The notes under the pieces were generated by a model. That model searched no databases. It was not told the DNA's origin and worked only from the letters and a program-made list of their open reading frames with translations. Below are positions 1-11,748 of a stretch of 64,000 bases of DNA, one piece after another. Positions within the stretch are counted from its first letter, which is position 1, and each line of letters opens with the position of its first letter. The DNA comes from Chimonanthus salicifolius (taxonomy: Eukaryota > Streptophyta > Magnoliopsida > Laurales > Calycanthaceae): contig CM023542.1 of the NCBI GenBank assembly GCA_013350335.1, forward strand, positions 8,418,025-8,482,024, written 5' to 3'. The position numbers were made by a program, and so were the translations under genes.

Positions 1-2458
1 TTTCTTTGGAGGGATGCAAGAATCTAATTAATGGGGTTTTAGATTGTTGCAACAAGTAGCAAGCTTGCTAGAATTTGTCTATGTAGATATGTTGTTTTGC
101 TTTTATTGCTTCCAGAGAATTTTGGTTCTATTGTTAGGGAACAACATGGCAAATATATATTTGAAACCTAGAAGTTTGTTGACGATTGTTTCTTCAGATA
201 TGTATTTTTTATGGAGAATGTACTGCTTTATTTCCAGGGGATCATGGTTTTGATTTTTAGCTTTTCTAAGAACATCAAAGACTTAGGTTTGCAAGAATGA
301 TTGAGATAAAAAAAGTAGATTTATATAGAATTTGTGTTTGTTTTGGCATGTTTGAAATCTCTACATTGTTGGTTGGTGAATGAAGGTTTTTTTTTTTTTT
401 TGAAATTTTTTCTATCTTAATGATAGTTTCCTGTAAAACCAGGCATTTGTTTCAGCAATGGAAGGAGTTTGAACAAAACAGAATTTTGCTGTTATTACAA
501 TAATGATAATTATCATTATACAAAATATACAATAACATGAAAGCAAAATTATGTATGCCCATGTGCTCATGTGTGTTTCTTATCATGATGGATGAGGACA
601 TGAGTTCTGTGCACTGCTTTGTCCATGGCCATTTACGTTTATAATTCAAGCATTTCACCATTTTGTGCAGGTGGGATCCATCTTTCAATGGTCCTGGTTG
701 AAAACCCTTTTATCTGAGTTGTTCTGTTCTTCCTGTGAATTTCTTCGCAATGTTTTCCATTAATCATTCATTTTTAAGCCAACAATCAGATGGTGACTAT
801 ACTTGGACAGATGACTTTTTTGTGGGATTGCCATTATTTAGTGTTTTAAATCATATCATTGTTTGAAAACTCAAAAAGATGGAGTCAGTGATTCAAGTGA
901 CTTAGCCATACACTTGGAAACTTGTTATGTAAATTTTCATCATCATCTGCCAAAATCCCGTGTATTTGGGTTTGTCTTTTCAGGTTCTATTTAGCCCCAA
1001 TGAGTATGCTGTTTTAGTGAGTCAAGTTGAATTGATTGACTGAGTTGTAATTGAATTGTGTTTTGTTTGTGTTTGAACTTTGAGTTTTCTATATTGCACC
1101 TGATATTACAGTAATAATAGTTTGCAATATGCCCCACTTGCATCAAACACTTGACTTGAACATTATGCTTATAGTATTTGCATCATATCAACTGTTCATC
1201 TTCGAGTTTAGCATCAGATGCAAGCACCTCCATAACTCCAGGACCTTTTAAGTTTGGTTCATTGAAAAATAAGCAGTGTGTTCCTCACCCTCAACCCAAC
1301 CCACCTCCATTCTTCTTCCTATTTGGTTTTTGTTTTTAGTCATGTGACCATTGGTCTAACTACAGCTAAACTCCAAAAGGAATTAAGCCATCTCAGATGA
1401 ATGATCTTAAGACTTCACAATATCCTACTCCTGTGATGGGTATATATCCTAAGTTGACTGTTGCCCCACTTCACACTGGGTTCTCATGCCAGAACTTGTA
1501 TCTGAGCTTTAAGAAGCCATTAATCTTTGGACTCCTTAGATCTAAATGGCTTGAAGACAAAAATAAACTAATTGACAATGGGACTTGTGCACCATGATCA
1601 TAATATTTTTTGTTTTAGGAGTTTTGTCTTTGTAATTTGTCAAGGTGTTTTTCTGTACCCCCAAATAGATAGGGCAAAGACTTTGATGATAATGTATTTC
1701 TATAAACCCAAACTCTAAGCTATTGTCATTTGAATCTTTGATTAGCTTGGTGGAATAGATGTTTATCCTATTTCAATAAGCATTTTGATGGCATTGGAAT
1801 GGTGAATGATGTTAGTGGGATTATATTTTTCCAACTTTTTCAATTGAATTAATATCAACTTTCAAAATTGACTGAAGCAGACAGTAGAAAAAATAGTATC
1901 CCACCTTATGTGGTTCCGTTTGTTTTGCTGCCCCAAATGCACAGCTGGACAAATAGCCATATTACAATTATCAAACCAGCGTATGATTTGGTGTCGATGG
2001 TTGCTTGACATACAAAATACTGTACTTCACAAATTCAACATAACAGAAACTAAATATTAAAATTGACTTGTTAATGGGAATGATGTAGGTGATCAGTTCC
2101 AACGCAATGTTTTACATGTATGTGTATCTAAGGCATTCATTCATGAATCATAAGGTTTAGAAATTCCTTCGCAAGTTCAAAATAATCCTGTCAAAATGTT
2201 CTTTCAAAATTCTTTATTACTGCACTGACATATGCTTATGTTTTTCTTGGAACATGATCTATTTTATGGAAACTAGTGCATGCATAATTTCTTTACCTGT
2301 TAATACAGTATTTTCAGATATTTTGTTATTGAAAAGTTCAGTGTTTTATAACATGCAGTATTTTGAGATTTTATGGCATTCTTATAATTTTTTAATGGAA
2401 CTTGGTGTTCTCTGTATTTCATTGATTAGAGATTTTGGTTGAATATGTTCAGTTGCAG
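1..2458. other. Upstream region of the TLC-domain gene, no coding gene seen
   Basis: I see no frame here with recognisable protein similarity; the open frames are short and AT-rich. The run ending at 2458 (pyrimidine-rich, then TTGCAG) looks like a splice acceptor, and the start codon of the TLC gene follows 18 bases later. The last part may therefore be an intron in the 5' untranslated region, with the promoter and first non-coding exon further left or outside the window. That is an inference; RNA reads across 2458 would decide it. Confidence 0.4.
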
Positions 2459-2476
2459 ATTTTTTAAATCACAAGT

Positions 2477-3045
2477 ATGGCAATCGGCTCTTACCCCAGC
2501 CAGGCTGGGGTCCTTGTCAAGGACTACTTATTTGCGAACCCTTTTATCCCGTACACTTCTGTCATTGGCAGCATTTTCATGTGCAAAACGGTATGCTTTC
2601 TTTGTTTTTTTTTTTTTTAAATTTACTTTCTTCTTTACAGAGTTCAATTAGTATGTTCTTTCAGAGGTTACTTGATTGTAAAGTCATGACCTCTATCTAC
2701 CCTACTTTTACCCATTAGAGAAAGTTTCTGCAAGGGAAGAAATTAGAAAAACTATAAACCCTATAGGTTGACGCCACAGATTCCACCCCCAAAATCCATA
2801 TCAGATCACAAAGCTTTCATGAGTTGTGTTCATATGAAACTGTTGCATTCTTATTATGGACATGTTTGTCACTTGTATAAAGTTCGTTGGGGATGACTCT
2901 TGAGGTTGAACTTCTTGATACTACTCAAGGTTATCTCACTGCTGTTGTGTCTCTCTTTACCCTTGAGTCGAATGACATTTACTCATGCAACCCAACCGTA
3001 CAAGGCACTTTGTTTATATTAGATAGCATAAATCAATCAACAGTA

Positions 3046-3083
<38 letters not shown>

Positions 3084-5391
3084 GAGCTTCCGTAAAGAAT
3101 GTGGTCTCTTTTGCCAAAAGCCTTGGCTGATCTAACCATCATTCAAATCATCCAATGAAGCAATAAAAAGAGAATGGAATTATGAAATTCAAACTTGCTT
3201 AATGTTGCACCATCAAGTCATCCTTGTAAAGGGAATGGTAGCTAGTGATATAGTCACAAAGACATGCAATGACATTCTTGTAATTTTTATTTTAATGGAA
3301 ATAAATAAAGGTTGTGTTGTTGACTGACATTATATCTCCCTATTTTGTTTCTTCTTCCTTTCTCTTTCTCCTTCCACCCAATCCTATGAATAAACTCAAC
3401 TTGAGATCAGAGTCATCCCGAACCACGATTGATAATTCATTAAAAGAGAATTTGGAGGGTTTTAGTTGTCTTGATGTCATCTGACTCTATGAATTTATGT
3501 CAGTGTAGTCAGATGGTAGGATGGAATAAGAGTTACTTAGATTGCGTGAGTACCTGATGTTCCATGATCTGGGCCACGATGGCCCAGATTGGGGGTCTGA
3601 TCATTTAGGGATTGCTTGATTCTGGAGAACCCAAGAGTTTTGGTTCATCGTCTAAAGTCTAGATCAAGTATTCAAGGATGGGTCATGGTATAACTCTCTC
3701 CGGAACTAAAAAAGAAAGTGTGGAAGGAAGAGTTTGATGTAAAGTGACATAAAAATAGATAAAATGATTTCATTTCAATGGTCCATTCTTCCCCCTTTTA
3801 GCAATCCCCCTTTAGCTTGTAACAGAAACACTGCTGTTGGTTTTCACGTTCCTTCGCTATAAGATAAGCCAAGCTGATTTTTCTAATGAATTGGGGCCTC
3901 TAAATCAAAGAAGATATGACAGGTGGCAGGGTGTGTATATGGCACATTCATGCTACTGAATGAAAGAAGATATTGTAGATTTTTGTAATACTAAAATTTG
4001 TCCCCAACTAAACTAAGATTTCTGTCTAATCTAAGGCTATAAAATGGATGATTGAATTGAAAGTTCTTCTTTTCCTCCTTCCAACCATCCATTACAAGTA
4101 CTTAGATCAAATAGCTAGAAACCTCAAATGGGTTGAATTTTGGTATTCGAAAGAGCTACAAAATTTACTTTCTTGCGGGTTGGCAAATTGATTTATCGGT
4201 ACTTGGAAATTAGGCAATCCATTGCCGGTGAACCAGGCAATCCAAGTGTTTTTTGTTGTCCAAAATATAAATTATCTCATCCTGCGCAGCAAACTAGGAT
4301 CACTACAATGCTACTACATTATCTAGTGATCTATGCACCCTTGGATGAAATAGATACTTTCAGTATCTGAACATTGGTGACACTAGATATGTTTGGATGT
4401 TAATATTATTGGTGATCATAAAAGTCACCCAGCGCCTAAACCCAAAGCTTCTAATGGAAAACAGTGTTATTTTTTTTTTAATGTGCTGTCTATTCTAGCT
4501 AAATGTTGCCTTTGGCAGCAGGAAGGATTGTTAAACAATTATATGCCTTTAATTTAATTATTGACTTTCACAAGCTCTTTGTCCTGTTTGACTAAACATT
4601 TTAAATTAGAACTTCATATTCTTAATTTTTAGTTTCAAGTGATTTTGTTTTTCACTGTGCATATGCCTTTTCCCTCAGTGCTACGATCTTACCCAGTTGA
4701 TCAGTTCATTTTACTTTAAAAGCTATGCTGGACTTAGTAAAAACCAACGCATTGAGTGGAATAACCGGTGAGCATTTAATTCCATTTGTACCCATCCTTT
4801 TTTCGCTTCATTGTATTTTTTTTCTTATACTCTTTTCTATATTTTTTGCAGGGGTATTTCTACTGTACATGCTATTTTTATCACAATTATGTCTGTGTAC
4901 TTCGTGTGCTTCTCCGATCTTTTTTATGATGATCGACTTGCTGGCTTTGTTACATTTCGAAGTTCTCCTCTGTCTGATTTTTCATTGGGGGTAAGGGTTA
5001 TTTTTTCACGCTAAAAGCTCTTAGTGTTTATAGTTTCCTGTGTATATTAAAAAAAATTCTTTCTTGTCAGGTGTCTGTTGGGTACTTCATTGCAGACCTT
5101 GGAATGATATTTTGGTTATATCCCTCCCTAGGTGGAATGGAGTATGTAAGTGTTTTGATCTTTGAAGTGCCAAATGCATTTCTACCTGAGGTTTTTAAAT
5201 ACAGCCAAGTCTCTGCAGCTGGAAAAAAATTCTAAAATGAGGGATTGTGTTACCCTATGCATCAGGATTTGTATAGTATCCTGATATGCCCTTCTATTTA
5301 TATGGCCCATGGATGAGTGTTCTAGACTGCTTCCTGATGGGCCTCATTTTTATCTTTGATGTAAAAAATTCTCCTGCATTGAGCAGTCTTA

Positions 5392-5478
<87 letters not shown>

Positions 5479-7568
5479 TGAATTTACGTGTGGGAAACCG
5501 TGGGATACCCAGCGTAAAACTCCCACGGGTGGACCCCTACCCCTAAGGCACACCAAGGTTAGGCCATGGGGGCTCGAACCCGTGACTTCCCGCTTCCTGA
5601 GGCTGGAGGTAACCAGCTGAGCTACACCCATGTGGGTTAAGTCTAACAATTGAAGCCTAACTGTTTGTGAAAAGATAAAACCCTGTAGATTGGATGTGGG
5701 TGTCCCCAATTCTAAAATGCAGAATTTTGGGCATGTTTCATACATGGGATCACCTTATTTTAACAGTTTGGATCATGAAGTAATGGTTTCTCCATGTATG
5801 AAATGGGAGTATCTTGCATCTTGATGCATTAAAAGTTTAAAACTGGGTACTTTTAAAAAAAGAAAAAGAAGTTTAAAACAGGATATGTAAAAAAATCATA
5901 ATTTTTAGATGATTTATGAATTTAATGGAATTGCAAGAATTCATTGTAGTCACAAACATTAACTTGTTTCAGGTTCTCCATCACATGCTCTCATTAGTTG
6001 CAGTTGCATATGCCATGTTGTCTGGGGAAGGGCAACTTTATACCTTCATGGTTCTCATGTCTGAGATGACGACTCCGAGTATCAACATGAGATGGTAATT
6101 TTGGATTGATTACCAGGAGTTACCCTGAAAATAGTATCTTTCTATATAAACATGATAAGACCCCATTGTCATTTCTTTAGTTAATGCATATTTTCTCTTG
6201 TGAAGGTATCTTGACAATGCAGGAATGAAAAGATCCAGTGCTTATCTTATTAATGGAGTTGTCATGTTCTTGACTTGGCTGGTAAGTCTATTTGCTTTAT
6301 TTTGTGAGGACTTGTACGATCCGTTGAGTTCTCACATGGTATCATCGTGCTTATAGTTTGTGCATTTGAAGCCCATGGACTGTCAAAAATGCCTGGATGT
6401 GCTGGTATGGTGCTGCCTCTTGGTTTCTCCGTGGAGTTTGGCACAATGTCAACTGTTTGTGTACCCATGGTACTCCATCGATATTAGCTAGTCTGGCTGG
6501 CATACCTGAAAAGACAAAGGAAAAAGCAATGCCTCATGGCTGGTAATCTGAACCATTTAGCTGATGGTCCTTCCCATTGATCTTTTATACCCAAAAAGTG
6601 TGCTGTTTGACATTCCTAGGCCTCTGGTAGATGATATCCTAATCCACTGTACCAGTGTGTAACGTCACTGTTTAAAATATGTTTTTCTGGTTGTTGTTGG
6701 CAAGAGATAAATCGGGATACACTGATACAATGCAGAGAGTCTCAAGCATCCAGTACATTGCAACAAGCCAATTGGAACGAAACTCAAACCTGACAAGAGA
6801 CAGCCCCATAGACCCCTACAAGAACCTATCAATCAATATGAGGACCACAAATAGGAGAGGAAAATGAGAGAAAGCTGAAAAAAAGGGAATTTTCCTTTTA
6901 AAATCGTTATCACGGCCATTATTGGATATTCATCTGTGGCAGTCAGTCGGAAAAGGAGTATGGACCTTTTTCAAGTGAATAAAATCAATGCTAACTTGTA
7001 CCTAATTTTTTATTTGCATGCCACCAAAAATGCATGAGTGCTTAGAAAGTTAGAATGATGAATAATCATCTATTAAACCAAAATTTCAAAGTAGTTTGTG
7101 ATTTCAATTACATTGAAATGGACTACCATTCATTTGTTGTCTTATTTGCTATTTGAGTTGATCTAGGTAAAATATTCACTATAATTGGTCTGGCTTTTGT
7201 CTGGAAAAGCAACTTGGACCCATAGCTGGCTAACTTGACCTTTGCTGGTGTGTCTGAATGTACAGTTTGCGCGAATTCTCTTGTTTATCTACCTGTTTTA
7301 CCATGTCTATATGCATTATGATCAGGCAAGTTCATTAGAATTCATTTGTCACCCTCTCTAGAAGTTGCCTTCTTCCTATTGATATGGCAGATATGTTTAG
7401 CTAACATGCATTTCTTTTCTCCCATTGTTCTTGCAACAGGTGGAGCAGATTCACACCTTTGGTTTTCTCTTAGTATTAATTGTCCCTTCAGTGCTTTCTG
7501 TTATGAATCTAATGTGGTTTGCGAAGATTGTAAAGGGATTGAAGAAAACATTGGCCAAGAGGCAATGA
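2477..7568 (+). CDS. TLC (TRAM/LAG1/CLN8) domain membrane protein, 8 exons
   Basis: The spliced coding exons are 2477-2590, 4679-4767, 4852-4990, 5071-5145, 5973-6094, 6206-6281, 7266-7325 and 7440-7568. They join in frame to 804 nt (267 aa), matching the usual length of plant TLC-domain 4-like proteins. The product should be a multi-pass membrane protein of the ER/endomembrane system. Family members act in lipid handling, but the substrate of this subgroup is unknown. Diagnostic stretches are [10 protein letters not shown] (exons 2-3), [15 protein letters not shown] (exon 3), [15 protein letters not shown] (exon 4), the TLC histidine pair in VLHHMLSL (residues 142-143), [11 protein letters not shown] across exons 5-6, and a basic C-terminus ending in LAKRQ. 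Intron 7 has a GC donor (CAG|GCAAGT at 7326). All reading phases close, no stop interrupts the exons and the ends look intact, so I take it to be a working gene. The exon 1-2 join (KT|CYDLTQ) is the least certain border. Confidence 0.9.
3048..3080. repeat. (CT)n microsatellite in intron 1
   Basis: An uninterrupted CT dinucleotide run of about 15 units lies in the long first coding intron of the TLC gene. It is likely to vary in length between individuals. Confidence 0.9.
5394..5460. repeat. (TA)n microsatellite, about 33 units, in intron 4
   Basis: A pure TA run directly adjoins the T-stretch that is the poly(A) tail of the minus-strand SINE next to it. The tail and microsatellite probably grew from the same insertion end. 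Confidence 0.9.
5461..5638 (-). mobile_element. tRNA-derived SINE, copy 1
   Basis: Read on the minus strand, this begins with a tRNA-like head. It contains an A box (TAGCTCAGCTGG) and, about 40 bases on, a B box (GGGTTCGAGCCC). A body of about 100 bases follows, ending in a run of about 18 A. This is the classic layout of a plant SINE with internal RNA polymerase III promoter boxes. It lies antisense inside intron 4 of the TLC gene. A second, more diverged copy of the same family is at 48545-48702; the two share the segment from the A box through the B box and the following GCCCCCAT.GCCTAA. I could not find a convincing target duplication. The open frame across it is a by-product of the element. 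Confidence 0.75.
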
Positions 7569-10409
7569 AGGATATGTATAGTTGGATGTACACACGTAGC
7601 TGTTTTCTTTGCTCATTTTAATCCCCTATATTGTCCTCTCCTCCTCCTATCTACTCATTCCTATCAGATCTTTATGGTTTTATCAACATGTAGCGATGAG
7701 AGAGAGTCCTATTAGAATATCAAATATTGTACATGAAAAGAATATCTATAAAATCTCACTATTTTCATTATGTATATCATCTGAACCTGAACATTAAGAA
7801 CATTTGACATTGTTTCATGGATCCTTTTCTGCTGTTTCATGGGGTACTGTTTTCATTCATTTTCTTTTGTCCAAGAAACAGATTAAAATATTGCTCAAAA
7901 GGATGCATTACACATTGGTGTTGAGGGTGAAGATGACACATGATTACCGAGGAGGAACTGAATTCATGAAGTGACAAAGAAAATCTATGTGAAGCGTTAA
8001 ACAAGAGAGGTATTGGCAGATGAATAATGAGGGTAAAGCAACAAATCCTATAGTTTATTGTCCGAGTAGCTCATATTTGAGTTAGGAGTTCATAATTATT
8101 TATATGCATCATAATTTTCTATTTCATAGAAGTAGGTTGATTTATTTGGTTTTCTAATTCATTGAATTCTTAGTTTTTGTCCTTTCATTAAATAGAAAAC
8201 AACTAAGAAACAGAGTATACAGAGCCCACAACACTGGAGAGAAGCAAGCAAGCAACAGAACGTCACTAGCACTGATCAACAGACCAAAAGAAAACTGCAC
8301 CTACCGATCCATAGTCAAGATCTAAGACAAATTACCTCAAGTGGAATGGCCGTCTTCATTTTCCATTGAAATGAAAAATAATTTTTATATTAAAATTATT
8401 TCTCATTGTTCTGTGCAAACCTTTTTCATTAATATAGTTTTTGTTCCTTGATCATTTTCTATAAAAAGTGTAGAAAATGAATTTTTAGGGTGAAGACTCG
8501 TGAATTTTAAGATATATGACCCAAATCATGGATTAACCATGATTCAACCGATTCGTGACCCAAAGACTCATGATCTGAGACATGACCCATGACTCAATCT
8601 ATGACACATGATCTATTCTATGATTCAATTGACTCAATTCAAGATCCAGCCAATTCAACCCTTGTCTCATGGTTAAATTAGCCAAATTATAAACTAATCT
8701 ACAACTTAAGGTCGTTGATGGTCCAATCTAACCAAACACAATATCTATAATTTATGATTCGATCTATGATTAAATCCAACCTATATCTCATGTTTATCCA
8801 TTGCACAATAAATCAACCAACCTAATCCATCATAGCTAATGAATTTCTAGATTAAATTGAGGTAGATCAAGCTAAGATCTAAACTAATTGTATTCCTTTT
8901 TACATAATTTATTATTTCAAGTAAAATATAGGTTCAATCAATATATAATATATAATTGTTATTGTTGTTATTCTTTTGATTATTATGTTAATTATGATAA
9001 TCATTATTATCTAGAATTAGATACAATTATGTTGTAACTTACATCTTTTCAACCTAACAATAGAAATGATTCATTTATGAATTATTATAAAAACTTTCTA
9101 TCATAAAAACCTAAAAAAATTAATATCCGTAAAAAAACAAAATCTATGAATTTCATTTTCCATAGAAATAGAAATCATTGAGAAAATCAATTTCCTTGAA
9201 AATACGTTTTGCACAAACATATCCTTCGGAATTTGAGTTCCTTCAAAGCCTTTACTAAAGCATCTCTTAAATGGTGATAGAGAATCTGGTAAACCCAGTC
9301 CTAAGGTGAATCTGGTCACATCTTGAACCTTAGGTCAGCAACAAAGTCCCAATGGACCCATCTTAAACCTGGTTAAGTGTTGGGTATGGAATTATGGATT
9401 AGGATTTGTTTAACCAAGATGTAAAGTAGCTAGGAGTTCATCACCATTTTATTCATATACAGGATCTTATTCAAGTCCTAATGGACCCATCTTAGACACA
9501 TTCAAGTGTTGGGTATGGATTAGGATTTTAGACAAGTTGTAGGGAACCTATCATAGACTTGTTCAAATGTTAGTAGGCCCATGATAATTTTTGAATTGGG
9601 CCCTTTTTTCAAGTCAACAATTAGTTGAAAAGGATGTTTTATGGTTTGAAACAGATGTCTAAGTGTCGGTACAAGTGAATCGATGCCTAGTGTATACTAT
9701 GGTTGTGGGGGTATCATTGTGTTGTTTCTTACTTTGTGGACAAGTTAGTTTCATGTACCAAGAATGGTGTCTCTCTCCAAAGGAGAGATCATTTATTTAT
9801 AATTAAAAATACAGATAGATAAGATAAATTCAAGATAATGTAGATGAAGTGGAAATCTGATTCAAATCTAAATGAAGAAAATCTAATCCTATCTTAACAA
9901 GTAGTCACCTAGTACAGAAGGAAAGCTTGAGTATCATATTCTTTGGTAGTAGGGAGCCTTACGTTTACCATAACATAAACTATAGACTAAAGTACTAAAC
10001 ATTATGCAAGCAAATGGGAGTAGTGAGTAAGTCCATGGTTGATTTCGGTAGAGATCATTGGATTGGGGTGTAGTGGATCCTTGGTTATTTTGAAGGGTGC
10101 TACAGAGGTTATACTGTGTTATAGTGGATTGTGGATGCATATTATAGGATCCCATGATAAAAGAAAGCTTCTACTCATTATCTATAGCTTCTATAGCCAA
10201 TGGTGGTGTTTGTTAGATGTCCAAGTTACAATCAAAGGTGGCAATGCCGACTATATATCCTAAAGTACATGCGGCTATAAAAATATGTAAAGAAGCCCCT
10301 TGGCTAATGATTTTTTTAGTACAAGAAAGGTGGTTATGGTTGATGATGACAGTTCAAGTGCAATATGTTTGGCTAAAAACTCAGATATTCCACTCAAAGA
10401 ACCAAATGC
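7569..10409. other. Spacer 3' of the TLC gene, no gene seen
   Basis: The first few hundred bases are probably the 3' untranslated region of the TLC gene. The rest is AT-rich and has no recognisable protein. At 8520-8680 there is a low-complexity run built on ATGATTCAA / TGACCCA words. At 9346-9530 a segment of about 55 bases containing AATGGACCCATCTTA and AGTGTTGGGTATGGA occurs twice, about 130 bases apart, as a diverged direct duplication. Confidence 0.5.
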
Positions 10410-10417
10410 TTTACGAT

Positions 10418-10586
10418 TAGGGGTATAAATATCGGATCGGCCGAGACTCGGCCGATATATTTTTCTCTTATTTTTTTTTAACAAAACCCACCAATATCGG
10501 CGATATATACCATTGATATATAAAGGTTTTCAAAACCGATATATATCAGCCAATACAATATATATCGGCCGATATTTACACCCCTG
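10418..10586. mobile_element. hAT MITE, ATCGGCCGAT family, copy 1 (169 bp)
   Basis: The ends are inverted copies: TAGGGGTATAAATATCGG on the left and the complement of CCGATATTTACACCCCTG on the right. Flanking 8-mers TTTACGAT and TTTGTGAT agree at 6 of 8 positions, as expected for an old hAT 8-bp duplication. The interior is dense in ATCGGCCGATA words, so each strand can fold on itself. Four further copies are in this window. There is no coding capacity. Confidence 0.7.
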
Positions 10587-10625
10587 TTTGTGATTATACT
10601 TTATATATATATATATATATATATA

Positions 10626-10755
10626 TAACATGGATATTTTTATTCTACATTGAAGGTGATACTAATCTCATGGATATATATATATATATATAACATGGAT
10701 ATTTTTATTCTACATTGAAGGTGATACTAATCTCATGGATATACAAAACCACCAA
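10626..10755. repeat. 65-bp tandem duplication joined by TA runs
   Basis: Two copies with a 65-bp period start at 10626 and 10691. Each holds TAACATGGATATTTTTATTC and a following segment ending in CTCATGGATATA. They are identical over about 55 bases and separated by TA dinucleotide runs. This looks like recent replication slippage or unequal exchange. Confidence 0.85.
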
Positions 10756-10769
10756 CAAGCCTTGTGTAT

Positions 10770-10870
10770 CAGGTAAGTTAGTGAGGAGTCAGATCCAAAA
10801 CCTCTAATCTAATCCTAGAAAGTTAAACCAATTGAGCTACCTATGTAGATTTAGACCTTAGTATTCAAAG
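10770..10870 (-). mobile_element. Possible third SINE relic
   Basis: On the minus strand there is an A-box-like TAGCTCAATTGGTT and, about 45 bases on, a degenerate B-box-like GGATCTGACTCC. The layout resembles the two clearer SINE copies in this window, but there is no poly(A) tail and divergence is high. It could be chance or another tRNA-derived family. Confidence 0.3.
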
Positions 10871-10909
10871 TGGTGGAACATGATTGATCTCATGGTAGAA
10901 GATTCAGAC

Positions 10910-11740
10910 CAATGTTATCAAACTCGACCCGACCACCGGGTCAACCTGCTGGTCAATTGTGACTCGGTTGAAACACGGGTTTGGTCATTTTAAGAACCTT
11001 CTAGATTAAAAATCCTCTGCGATCCATAGGTCAACCCGGTTTTTCTAATTAACCGGTGACTCTTGACCCTTAAAAACTCTTGGTTTCTTTAAATGAAGAA
11101 AATGAAAATGGAGATTTTGGTTCTTTTGAAAATATGATTTTTGGATTTTTAATTTTTAGTATTTACAATTGGATTTGTGAGAAAGAAAAAATATTTTTAT
11201 GAAATATAACCTTAGTTAATAATTTAATATTATATTAATAACACGGGTTTAATAGGTTTTTTTTTTTTTTGAATGAGAGGGTTAGTTATTCAATAAAAAA
11301 GGAGTCCAAGACACAAAAATTTGCCCATAGCCCGGGCCAGACAAGGAGAAAAAAAGGATATACATGGCCAACAAGCCAACACCCAACAAAACCAACAAAA
11401 ACAATGTACAACAATCTGTACAAAGAAAATGAGCCAGATTAGAAAGAAGCCAGTAAATCGATGATCAGCTGTAGGCGATACTATATCCATAGAATAAAAT
11501 ATGTCGTTGTTGCCCGTCATCGAAAAAGTAGAGAGCATCTGAGCAAAGTCCTTTTTGCAGCAATCAATTTGAACAATACTAGAGCAGAACTTGTCAAGGA
11601 GGGAATATGGTTGAAATAATGTCACTTAGAGACATGAGAGAGTTTAACCGGATTTGACTATGGGTCAACTTAGTTGAACCTTATTTAATCTACCCTTCCT
11701 CCAAAATGGGTCGCTGCACGGGTCGGGTTTTAAGACATTG
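10910..11740. mobile_element. hAT-like non-autonomous element, 831 bp, with a LINE inserted
   Basis: Perfect 8-bp direct repeats ATTCAGAC (10902-10909 and 11741-11748) flank inverted ends: CAATGTTATCAAACTCGACCCG on the left and the complement of GGGTCGGGTTTTAAGACATTG on the right. An 8-bp duplication points to the hAT superfamily. The interior is rich in GGGTCAACC/CGGGT words. About 380 bp (11256-11637) is a separate LINE tail, so the original element was about 450 bp. No transposase can be seen. Confidence 0.75.
11256..11637 (-). mobile_element. LINE (L1-like) 3' end
   Basis: This is a minus-strand segment ending in a poly(A) tail, seen as a T run at about 11258-11271 on the + strand. The body contains TGCCCATAGCCCGGGCCAGACA. 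The same text, with a few changes, recurs in the relic at about 47260-47500, so this is a dispersed family. The antisense frame at 11290-11625 resembles the tail of a plant L1-type LINE reading frame, but it is short and I rate that lightly. It sits inside the hAT-like element at 10910-11740. Confidence 0.5.
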
Positions 11741-11748
11741 ATTCAGAC

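Noticed and set aside
5560..5638. A functional tRNA gene on the minus strand
   Set aside because: Only the two promoter boxes and part of the fold are kept; no proper acceptor stem closes it, and a SINE body with poly(A) follows.
5389..5745. 118-codon minus-strand ORF over the TA run and SINE
   Set aside because: It is the SINE, poly(A) tail and TA repeat read through; a run of Lys and alternating Tyr-Ile comes from the microsatellite.
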